The notes under the pieces are model-generated. The model was not told the DNA's origin and ran no database searches. It worked only from the letters and a program-made list of their open reading frames with translations. Source: UBA11986 sp031402435 (GTDB lineage: Bacteria; Bacteroidota; Ignavibacteria; UBA10030; UBA6906). From it: a stretch of 64,000 nucleotides of DNA. The position numbers and the translations under genes are program-made. Positions 8,242-17,000 of this stretch are shown piece by piece. The stretch covers positions 1-64,000 of the forward strand of contig JANNSJ010000011.1 of NCBI GenBank assembly GCA_031402435.1. Direction: 5' to 3'. The stretch's first letter is position 1. Every line of letters begins with the position of its first letter.

Positions 8242-10242
8242 TTAGGGGACTTGGGTTTGAATGCCGGTGTTGTTTTTCACGACTAATCTGTCCGCCGCGT
8301 TGACAAGTGCAGACAGATTCACATCACCAACATTATATCCACTCAGTCCATTGTTGTTTTTGACAACCAACCTGTCAGCGGCATTAATTAGGCCGTTGAG
8401 ATTGACATCGCCTGAGTACATTGCATAAACGCTATCCGGGGAAGAGTCGACAAGAATCAATGGGCTTGTTCCGTATGCCTTGTTCTGTGCACTCGAGAAA
8501 TTATACACTGTGGGCAAAGTGTTCCCGTCCATCATTTGAGCAGTACTGCACATCACAGCGATGTGATTCCTGTGCTGTATTACGAGGTAGTAGTCACCCG
8601 TAAGCGTCGTATCAAATTCAACGTAGCTCTTCGTGGTATCCGAGAAGTTACGGATCGTTCCATCGCTCAACAACCATGCGGGAGCAAATTTCCTTGTTAT
8701 TGAACCTGCTGCCGGTGCGGCCGTCCTGAGTTCAATATTGATACTATCGACTGCTAAACCTGGAACCGATCCGGGTCCGAATTTAGCGCCCAGAGTTCCA
8801 GCTGTGTTCAGTGTCCTGGACATAGCATCACTAGCGGCAACATACGGTCCCTGCAAAAACACCTTCACGCTCGCTCGAATTTTGTCCACATAAAATGGAG
8901 AGAAGTGCACCGTGTCTACAAGATCGCTACCGATCACAGTTGTGTCAGCGCGATCCCATATCCTGTTACGAATTGCGCTCTCTGAGTATACACCAAAATC
9001 GTTGTACTTTGCATTGACAGGGACGGTGCTCATGAACGTACCATCTGCGAGGGCGTCCCTGAAGCTCAGTGCTATGGCGGCACCTATTGAACTGGTATCC
9101 TGACCGGTAATCGTATTCTTGTTTGCAGGAGAACCACCAATCGTGATAACATACGGGGCAACCGCAGTAATGGTCGTAGTCGCAACAACGATGCCGATTT
9201 GCCCGCCGGTCACCGTGTTGCGAACGATGAACGCCGAATCTTGATCATCCAATTGGATCCCGAACCGAAAGCCGGACACCGTGTTATCTGCAATGCTGTC
9301 TTTCTGACCTTCAACAAAAATACCTTTGTTGTTCGTGTGCGATGTCGTCGTGACCGTGTTATTGAGAATGAGATTGCGCTTTACCGGGTTCAAGAACCCG
9401 CGCCGAACGGTGATCGCTGTTGCACGATCAGATTCAATGACGGCGTTGATATAATCCATGTTCGTGATTGTGTTCCCGGAAATCGTGCCCCATGCACCGT
9501 TGTTGAACCAGACTCCTTTTTGCGCACCGTTATACACACCCTTCCCCGTAATGGTGTTGTTGCTCACCGTCGCGGTCGGAAACGTGACCGGGAGAATCGT
9601 CGTGGTATCAGTCGCATTCACATAAATGTGAAACCGGTTGACGTCAAAAAGGGTATTGTTCGAAATTGTCACAACCGAAGAGTCTCCACGAGCCGTAATC
9701 CCACGACCGTTGTATGTTACATGATAGGTAGAACTGCTATCTGCCGGCAGTACATTCTTGATTGTATTGTTGGAGAACGTCAAAATCGTCCGCTCCGCAA
9801 GCACGCCGCTATACGCATCACCTGTGTTATTCAGCGGCCCCAATCTTTTTCCATCCACAATAAATCCCCTCATTACGACAGTAATGACAGCCGGCCCGCC
9901 GATGTGTACAATCGTCCGTTCAGCAACAAAACTTGGAAGTGAGTAGGTATACGTAGAACTCGATCCAAAATCCGCAGGTGCGGCAATGATTGTTTCAGCA
10001 GTATCAGGGCCGGAGCCAAGAAGGACAAGCGATTTGTTAATGTTCACATGTTCAGTATACACACCCGAAAATACTCTAATCGTATCACCGTTACTCGCCG
10101 CTGCAACTGCGGCAGAAATAGTGGCGTAGGTATTGGGTACCAGTCTGGTGACAGCAAATCCTGTCGTATGCATTGTTAGCATACACACAACAAGAAGGCC
10201 CTTCAACATTGAATGAACGTGCAAGGTATGATTTCTCAGCAT
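8242..10242 (-). CDS. Secreted parallel beta-helix protein with two dockerin-like repeats
   Basis: 666 residues from the ATG at 10242, which has AGGTGGGGAG just upstream; the frame opens at 10281 but lacks a better site. A signal-like N-terminus (MLKGLLVVCMLTMHTTGFA) is followed by 'YATISAAVAAASNGDTIRVFSGVYTEHVNINKSL' in spaced form, the usual opening of pectin-lyase-fold proteins, and then many parallel-helix rungs of the N-N-T-I type over about 400 residues. Near the C-terminus two near-identical units, GDVNLNGLINAADRLVV and GDVNLSALVNAADRLVV, resemble dockerin calcium-loop repeats. There is no NYPNPFNP sorting domain, unlike its neighbours. Possible role: polysaccharide-related or structural surface protein, held through the dockerin-like end. 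No catalytic residues can be assigned by eye. Confidence 0.8.
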   Translation of the reverse strand: MLRNHTLHVHSMLKGLLVVCMLTMHTTGFAVTRLVPNTYATISAAVAAASNGDTIRVFSGVYTEHVNINKSLVLLGSGPDTAETIIAAPADFGSSSTYTYSLPSFVAERTIVHIGGPAVITVVMRGFIVDGKRLGPLNNTGDAYSGVLAERTILTFSNNTIKNVLPADSSSTYHVTYNGRGITARGDSSVVTISNNTLFDVNRFHIYVNATDTTTILPVTFPTATVSNNTITGKGVYNGAQKGVWFNNGAWGTISGNTITNMDYINAVIESDRATAITVRRGFLNPVKRNLILNNTVTTTSHTNNKGIFVEGQKDSIADNTVSGFRFGIQLDDQDSAFIVRNTVTGGQIGIVVATTTITAVAPYVITIGGSPANKNTITGQDTSSIGAAIALSFRDALADGTFMSTVPVNAKYNDFGVYSESAIRNRIWDRADTTVIGSDLVDTVHFSPFYVDKIRASVKVFLQGPYVAASDAMSRTLNTAGTLGAKFGPGSVPGLAVDSINIELRTAAPAAGSITRKFAPAWLLSDGTIRNFSDTTKSYVEFDTTLTGDYYLVIQHRNHIAVMCSTAQMMDGNTLPTVYNFSSAQNKAYGTSPLILVDSSPDSVYAMYSGDVNLNGLINAADRLVVKNNNGLSGYNVGDVNLSALVNAADRLVVKNNTGIQTQVP

Positions 10243-10514
10243 CTCCCCACCTAATCTGTGAAAAAAAATGTTCAAGTACAACAGTTACTACCGAACTTCA
10301 TAAAATGGTAACAAGAAATAAAAGTATTGATGCTGTGGATTCTCTGTGAGATTTACTAATTGCGTGTCAAAATATAACGGATATCTCGGCTGAAAGGTGT
10401 TACTGCTGTCACACAATCCGTGTAATAGAAATGATCGCCATACAAAAGTACTCAAAGAAGGTGGGAATGTAAAGGTTTTCTTGGAGCCATTTGGGGGATT
10501 TATCAGGAGCGGTA

Positions 10515-12284
10515 CTACTTCATCAGAAGAGCCTTGCCGATTTTTGTACTGACGTTTCCATCAGTGGTCACGCGAAGCCGATAAAAGTACATCCCACTCG
10601 GATATGTCGCGGCATTCCATAGAACAGAGTGGCCCCCGGCAACCTGGAAACCAGTTAGCAACGTTTCCAACTCCTGGCCGATGGTATTGAAGACCTTCAC
10701 CTCAACGAATGCTGACGATGAAAGCTTAAACGGGATGATGGTGGCTGGGTTAAACGGATTGGGGTAGTTTTGCAAGAGCTGCCAATGATACGGTACATCT
10801 GACATATTCCCGGGTACTGATGTTATATTCTCTACACTGAAGCGATAGGGGCCACCCGACCCTGCCAATGGTTTGGCCACCGTCCGACCAGAAACAGTTT
10901 TTGTCTCAACATAGTACCAAATCGTTGTCCCTACCGGCTGATGAGGAATCCAACCTACATAGGTTCCATTGCTATCAGCAAGGCCTACCCTGCTGAATCC
11001 CACGGTGGTATCAACCCTCCAGAACATTAAGACAGAATCAACACCGCCCTGCACTCTTGCAAAAACTTCGAGGCGATAATCATGAAGTGTGTCTGAGGTA
11101 TTGCCAAGCCTTGCATGAGAAATCACCACTGGTTCTCGAATTCCCACCTCTTTCGTTATGCAGTGGATTGCACCAAGCTGTGGAATAATAGCGTTACAAT
11201 CATACCCGATGATGGTGTAGCCCGGCATAGCATCGCGATAGATTTGCAATGCCTGCTGATCCATTGAGAATCCGTACAGCGGAACAAGCACCGTGGTATT
11301 GATGATTAGGGAGTTGGTGTATGTATAATAATTGGAGTTGGGTGGATAAAACCCGGAAGCACTTGGCGGCATCGGAATCCGAATGATCCGGTATGGCCGG
11401 CCATAGCAGTTGGGAATTGTCCTCAGAGAATTCACGGTGTTTTCTATCGCCGCGTAATCAGAAACATTGGCGGGATATTGGCCGATCAATAATGTCTCCT
11501 CATCCAACAACTTCATATGCATGTCGATATGGTGTATATCGTCGTAGAGAAGTGTGTTCATCTTCACCAGCTTGTTCACACCGCAGTATTGCGAAAGGAT
11601 TGTATCGATCCGGAGCTCGGCCAGATGAGTGTTCTCGTTGACAATGAGCCTGGATGCAAATGCCGTCCCGAAACCATCCACCATAAAATTACCACCGGTA
11701 TGAACGAGGCTGTCGGGCATTTGAGTTGTTTGATAGAGCGGAAGATTCCATCGCGAAGCCAGCAATGATGGAACGAGGTCATCCTGAGGCCTCGGTCTGT
11801 TGTACCGGAAGTCCACAATCGCCATCGAATCCGTTTGCGTGTCATACACCGTCCAAGGTCCGTAGTCACGGCACCAAATAGAATTCGTGTTGATGCTCAG
11901 GAATTCAATATTGATAAAGGGGATGCCCCTGCCCGTCAAGTAGTTCCTGATGTTGATTGAATCGGAGGTCGACGGTCGTACAAGGACCCACACCTTTCCC
12001 ACCTCTTGAGCAGCATCCACAATCTGACTGAGCAACAGATCCTGAGTCCCATACGCCCATCGCACAACAATGCCTTCGACTTCTTCAAACTCAGCCATCG
12101 CTCGCACGGGCCGGGAAGGAGGAAATGTCGCAGGAGAGAACGGTGGAACGTACGTGGATTGCAGCAGCCTTTCTTCAGGTGTCAGGTTTCGGGGGAGGGG
12201 ATTCTTCTCAACTTCATCCCATTGGCAGACCGCGAAGGACGCTGTCAAAAGTGTAAGAAGAATGAGACGAGCTGAATGATTCAT
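10515..12284 (-). CDS. Secreted peptidylarginine-deiminase (PPAD)/agmatine-deiminase family protein with T9SS domain
   Basis: 589 residues: a signal peptide (about 1-20), a guanidino-group modifying domain of the bacterial PAD/agmatine deiminase family (about 50-395), an Ig-like linker, and a type A T9SS sorting domain (LLQNYPNPFNPATIIPF ... YPSGMYFYRL, to the end). The active-site set known from Porphyromonas PPAD (Asp130, His236, Asp238, Asn297, Cys351) is matched in order by Asp140 (WCRDYGPW), His252/Asp254 (HHIDMHMKL), Asn324 (YTYTNSLI) and Cys375 (GAIHCITKEVG). The segment YNRPRPQDD (161-169) carries two arginines that sit near the PPAD substrate-recognition arginines by spacing. It would hydrolyse arginine side chains (or agmatine) to citrulline-type products outside the cell. 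Peptidyl versus small-molecule specificity cannot be settled by eye; secretion favours peptides. Confidence 0.88.
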   Translation of the reverse strand: MNHSARLILLTLLTASFAVCQWDEVEKNPLPRNLTPEERLLQSTYVPPFSPATFPPSRPVRAMAEFEEVEGIVVRWAYGTQDLLLSQIVDAAQEVGKVWVLVRPSTSDSINIRNYLTGRGIPFINIEFLSINTNSIWCRDYGPWTVYDTQTDSMAIVDFRYNRPRPQDDLVPSLLASRWNLPLYQTTQMPDSLVHTGGNFMVDGFGTAFASRLIVNENTHLAELRIDTILSQYCGVNKLVKMNTLLYDDIHHIDMHMKLLDEETLLIGQYPANVSDYAAIENTVNSLRTIPNCYGRPYRIIRIPMPPSASGFYPPNSNYYTYTNSLIINTTVLVPLYGFSMDQQALQIYRDAMPGYTIIGYDCNAIIPQLGAIHCITKEVGIREPVVISHARLGNTSDTLHDYRLEVFARVQGGVDSVLMFWRVDTTVGFSRVGLADSNGTYVGWIPHQPVGTTIWYYVETKTVSGRTVAKPLAGSGGPYRFSVENITSVPGNMSDVPYHWQLLQNYPNPFNPATIIPFKLSSSAFVEVKVFNTIGQELETLLTGFQVAGGHSVLWNAATYPSGMYFYRLRVTTDGNVSTKIGKALLMK

Positions 12285-12389
12285 TGATGCCGTGATTCTG
12301 TAGTGGCTGTCATAAGATACGAGCGGGAGATTGCAGAATCAATTCGCGAGTACCCTGCCTTATGAGGAGAAAACTTTGAAAAGGACGAC

Positions 12390-12437
12390 AAAAATACCCC
12401 CAACAGAAACCCCTACCATCGAAAGACAGTAGGGGTT
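12390..12437 (-). terminator. Probable terminator of tRNA-Leu transcript
   Basis: Perfect 9-bp stem AACCCCTAC (12408-12416) / GTAGGGGTT (12429-12437), 12-base loop. On the minus strand a TATTTTTG stretch follows, but only about 13 bases after the stem. It sits between tRNA-Leu and the deiminase gene. Confidence 0.5.
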
Positions 12438-12459
12438 ACATATTTTTCCCTACATACTG

Positions 12460-12543
12460 TGCCCGGGACAGGACTTGAACCTGCACGAAGTTTCCCTCAC
12501 TAGACTCTGAATCTAGCGCGTCTGCCAGTTTCGCCACCCGGGC
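12460..12543 (-). tRNA. tRNA-Leu(CAG)
   Basis: The minus strand folds as a complete 84-base class II tRNA: 7-bp acceptor stem GCCCGGG/CCCGGGC with discriminator A at 12460, D-arm with GGCAGACGC, anticodon stem CTAGA/TCTAG enclosing TTCAGAG (anticodon CAG, leucine), a long variable arm, and a T-arm with GGTTCAAGTCC. CCA is not encoded. It is embedded among T9SS cargo genes. Confidence 0.97.
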
Positions 12544-12562
12544 CTCGAATATTTGCCAAGTC

Positions 12563-12591
12563 AATGTATGGAAAGAGGTATGCAGAATCAA
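12563..12591 (-). promoter_or_regulatory. Likely promoter of tRNA-Leu
   Basis: On the minus strand: -35 TTGATT (12586-12591), 17-base spacer, -10 TACATT (12563-12568). Transcription would start near 12556, about 13 bases before the mature tRNA 5' end. Confidence 0.45.
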
Positions 12592-12685
12592 GGCTATCCC
12601 GGATTCAGTATTGTCATAGAACAGCACCGGACACCTTCCTTCCATTCTACTTGATCCGTTCATTTCAGTTGAACAGGAATGCGCC

Positions 12686-12723
12686 AAACAAAACAAATGC
12701 CCGAACAACTGTCCGGGCATTTG
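12686..12723 (-). terminator. Rho-independent terminator
   Basis: Perfect 10-bp stem CAAATGCCCG (12694-12703) / CGGGCATTTG (12714-12723), with TTTTGTTT following on the minus strand. Lies 22 bases after the stop of the gene ending at 12746. Confidence 0.75.
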
Positions 12724-12745
12724 CAAAACTCGCTTTAAATGCAAT

Positions 12746-13945
12746 CTACCGCAGCAGCAACAGCTTCTTCGTCTGCACAAAATCACCCGCCTGTAACCGG
12801 TAGAAATACACTCCGCTGGCCACATTGCCCGCATTCCATTGTACGGATTGATAACCGGCCTTGAGGTCTTCATTCACAAGCGTTATGACTTCCTGACCAA
12901 GAATGTTGTACATCGTGAGAGTGACATGTGACTCCTTCGGCAGATCGTACTTGATCGTCGTCGTTGGGTTAAAAGGATTCGGATAATTCTGTGACAGTGC
13001 GAATTCCTTCGGCAACTCCGGAGATGAGCCGATTGTGAGTGAGAGACGCGATGGAGCAGCAGCAAGTTGCATCGATCCTGCGGCATTCAGCGGTGTCTGC
13101 TTGCCATCGACGGTGAGTGCATAGATCCCCGGCGAGACGATGTTCCATTTGATCTCCACAGGATATGTTGCAAACGAGACGCTCATGCTTTCATCACCAA
13201 GCGCCACCATCTTGCCAGACGCAAAGCGCGCATCGAATGCCCCCGCCGGTGGAACCGGAGGCAAATCAAAGAATCCCTGCATTCCCATCGTCGTGTCCGA
13301 ACCAAAGAACAGCTCCTGCCGGCCTCCTGAAGCATCCCTGATAACAATCGAGTTGAGCCTAGAGAGAATCCGTGCAAGGGAATCCTGCACTGACCGACGT
13401 GCAAGGAAACTCCCTGACGAGAGCACAAGTGTACCGGAAGAACCTGCCTTTACCCAGTATCCCTTACCAGGTTCAACCGTTGTTGCAATCTGATATCCAT
13501 TGTCGAAAGAAAAGAAGCTGCTCTGGATGGTTGTGCCAAGAGGAACAACGGACGACGTCGAAATCGGATCGGAAATCGAACCGATCATATTCCAGTTTGG
13601 ATTGACAGGGAGAGTATCAGTGTAGATGACCGTACCGCTGAGTGAGAGACTCTGGGATGCCGCAAACTTGAGCCAGTACCCGGTACCGTTCTCCAGCGAA
13701 TCCCGTATGACATAGCCATTGTTGAAGGCAAACGCCAACGAGGTCGACGTTGGAAATACATTCGCCTTATGGAAGTCACTGACAACGATGGGAACTGAAA
13801 CAATATTCCACAATGCATTGACTGCAATTGCGTACTCCGCCTTTTCATCGCCGCCGCTGCCCTGAGCGCCGTCCTGCAGGCCTTGAGAAAGAAGAGGAGA
13901 TGCATGGAGAGCAAACATTAGTGCAATTACAGAGAGAGATTTCAT
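12746..13945 (-). CDS. T9SS-sorted secreted protein with duplicated WN..GYW modules
   Basis: 399 residues from the ATG at 13945, which has GAGGAA upstream; the frame opens 12 codons earlier without a site. A signal peptide (MKSLSVIALMFALHASPLLSQ) is followed by two copies of a module about 70 residues long. Copy one runs from 'ALWNIVSVPIVV' to 'GTGYWLKF', copy two from 'NWNMIGSI' to 'GKGYWVKAG'. A beta-rich region and a type A sorting domain follow (SQNYPNPFNPTTTIKYDLP ... KKLLLLR). The same paired module ends the 860-residue protein at 19634-22216. No enzyme motif seen; likely a surface or adhesion/anchor protein. A terminator follows at 12686-12723. Confidence 0.85.
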   Translation of the reverse strand: MKSLSVIALMFALHASPLLSQGLQDGAQGSGGDEKAEYAIAVNALWNIVSVPIVVSDFHKANVFPTSTSLAFAFNNGYVIRDSLENGTGYWLKFAASQSLSLSGTVIYTDTLPVNPNWNMIGSISDPISTSSVVPLGTTIQSSFFSFDNGYQIATTVEPGKGYWVKAGSSGTLVLSSGSFLARRSVQDSLARILSRLNSIVIRDASGGRQELFFGSDTTMGMQGFFDLPPVPPAGAFDARFASGKMVALGDESMSVSFATYPVEIKWNIVSPGIYALTVDGKQTPLNAAGSMQLAAAPSRLSLTIGSSPELPKEFALSQNYPNPFNPTTTIKYDLPKESHVTLTMYNILGQEVITLVNEDLKAGYQSVQWNAGNVASGVYFYRLQAGDFVQTKKLLLLR

Positions 13946-14005
13946 ATCGAGTTCCTCAGGTTGCTTGGTAATGTCATTCACGGTAGAGGTGAATGTTCCC
14001 TAATC

Positions 14006-17000
14006 CTATTTGTGAACACTACCGGATTTTCCCTGCTTGGCCCTGTACATAAGCTGCCAGACTTTTAGTCTTGCACCTGATTCCGCTGGGCTCCAATGTC
14101 CTGGTTGCGGCCATACGCGGTTGACAACCGCAAGGTCCGAAGACGGATGAATACCCGGACCCGCACTGAAATTATGGACTTTTTTTAAGGATGTTGGAAT
14201 GTTGGGCATGGGCGGAGCCATCGGCCCAGGCCAGGGCGCAATTCCCAAAGCAATTAAGGTGACGAATTCCTTTATTGGGACATTGGTTCTTGGGGGGGCT
14301 TTAGCATCGTTGGATGCGCCAATCGCCCCCCCTCTACCACCAAAAACTGAGATACCCTTGATTGGGTTTCCCGGCATAGCGGAGGTCTGGGGATCCCAGT
14401 CATCTTCGAACGTAACGCCACCACCGGTGGCTGGATAGCTGATGCGTCGGGCTCCGGAAGCCCCGTGGTTTCGTCCGCCTTTTATTGTAAGGCCTCCAAT
14501 CGGGTTTCCCGGCATAGCGGAGGTCTGGGGATCCCAGTCATCATCGAACGTAACGCCACCCCCTGGTGCTGTATTGCTTAGAGTTCGCAACGTTGCAATC
14601 GCTGCCTGCTCGTTCGCGCCCTTGCGAGCATCGCCCGACTCGCCTCCTTCGAATGGACTCCCCTTTATCGTTCCATCCCACCCCTTCCTGATGCCGTTTG
14701 CGAGCACGCCGCCCGCTGTCTCGAGGCCGGCCTTCATGCGATCGCCAAAGTCACGCTTCGGGGTCTTGCGTTCGATAGTCAGGTTGGTGGAAAGTCGCCC
14801 CGATTGACTGACAACAAAACTGGAATTGACCAATCTTTTCGGTCCCCCCTGTTTGTAGTTAGTCGGATTGTTACCAACATATGAATACCCGTTGCGCAGG
14901 TCAGGAGCGTTTCCCAGAAGTGAGGCAGGATCCTGCTGCATGTACCTGCCAAGCTGAGGATTATAATGGCGTGCATGGTCATAGTACAATCCACTCTCGG
15001 CATCATACTCCATTCCTCCAAACATATACACGTTGCCAATTGCCGAGACTGATCTCGGAACGTACGCGCTGTCGTAGATGGAAACATTGCCGAAGGAATC
15101 GTACTCATACCGATCAATTACCCTGCTTGAATCGTCGGTCATTGCCACGATTGAGCCGAGGGAATTCTCGTGATAATAATAGTCTTGCGTGACCGGACCG
15201 AAGTGCCGCGTCATTGATGCCCCGCTGTAGGTGGTTGTGACAACATCGGCGACATCGCGTTCCTCAACAACATTGTCGCCGTCAAAGAAGAACTTCGTTG
15301 TCACTCCATTGACAACCTTCTTGATGCGCCTGCCAAGAGCATCGTAGGTATAAACGGCGTTAGTGGCGACATCAAGCACTCCGGTGAGGCGATCCATGTA
15401 GTCATAAGTAAATACACGTCCCCCATCGGAAGTCATATTGCCATCGCCGTCATAGGCGGGAGTCAACGATATACCACCGTTAACACTTGTGTATGCGTTG
15501 ATTGTGTTTGTTACATACGTTGTCTGCACCGCGTCTTTTGTTGAGGTGATGCGGTTGCCAATGGCATCAAATACAAACTGCGTTTGTGTGAGAGGCGCAG
15601 GGATGTTCCCGGCAACGAGAGTTCCCTCCCGATATCCGGTCATCCTGGTTGTGGCATCATATTGATATTTTTCAGAATTGGTCGGACGATGCAGCTTCTC
15701 AACAGAAGTACGGTACCCGCGGTTGTCAAAAGCATAATTGAATCCGGCCAACGGTATCGGACCGCGGTTGTGAGAAACGCTCGTCATCCAATCATTGTCA
15801 TTGTAGGAATAGGATGTCGAACTGCTGTTGGCATTCGTTTGCGATGTTAATCTTGAGGCCGCATCGTATGTGTAGTCCGCCACGCTCAATGCACCGCTGC
15901 GTCGCGAAGAAGTAAGGAGGCGCGGGTTCATCTCTTCGGTAACAGTTCTTCCACCCGGGTATGTGGTTGTCACCGTCCGGCCCGGGACGTTATATGAATG
16001 AGAGGTTGTCTTACCGTTCAACACCTCATTCAACACTCTGTCTGCGGCATCGTAGCCGATGGTAACGTCCGCACCGCTGCTGATAGCAGAGATCAGCCTG
16101 CCTGCATTGTCGTATGCATAGACATGGCTTGAACCATCCGGGAAAGCCTTACTGAGCAGCCGGTCTGCTGCATCGTATGCGTAGGTGATGGTATTTGCGT
16201 TTTGATCCTGAAGTGAAACGACATTCCCGACCGGGTCATAGATAAACTGTCGATTGCTGCCGTTTGCATACAGGATTTGAGTCAGTCTGTCCATTACATC
16301 ACGGGAGAAACTGGTTGTGTTTCCTCTTCCATCAAGAATAGAGGAAAGGTTTCCGACTCCATCGTAACTACATGTAGTGGTAAGGCCTCCGGGAAATGCT
16401 ATTGAAATCTGCCGGTTCAGTCCATCATACGTATATGTCGTAGTGCCACCGGTTGCGTCTGTGGTTGAGACAATATTGGAATTATTATCATAGCCATACA
16501 GGGTGCTTTGTCCAAGCGGAGAGATGGATGATGTTAATCTGTCCAGCGGATCGTAGACGTACTGAGTGGTGGCATTGTTGGCATCGGCCTCGGTGAGCAA
16601 GTTCGAGTTCGCATCATACGAGTAACTTGCAACGAGTCCGAGCGCGTCTGAAATGGCGGTCATGCGATTGGAGGCATCGTAGGTATAGGAAAGTCCGTTG
16701 CCATGAGGAAGCGTACAGGTAATCCGGTTGCCCACTCCATCGTAAGTGCATGACGTTGCCTCGGACATGGGGTTGACCGATAACACCATCCTATGCAGCC
16801 CATCATATGAGTGGGTGGATGTGAGGCCATTAGGATCCGTTATCGACACAACATTTCCGGCGGGATCATACGACACGCCCGTTGTGTGGAGCAAAGGATC
16901 GAGTGAGGTGGTAAGCCGATTGTTTGCATCGTAGGTGTTGACCGTTGTGTGGCCGTTGGGATCGGTGTTGGATACCAGGTTGCCGTTGTTGTCGTAACTG

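Noticed and set aside
9199..9942. 247-codon plus-strand frame opposite the beta-helix gene
   Set aside because: Arginine/proline-rich shadow of a strongly supported minus-strand repeat protein; no ribosome site or family match.
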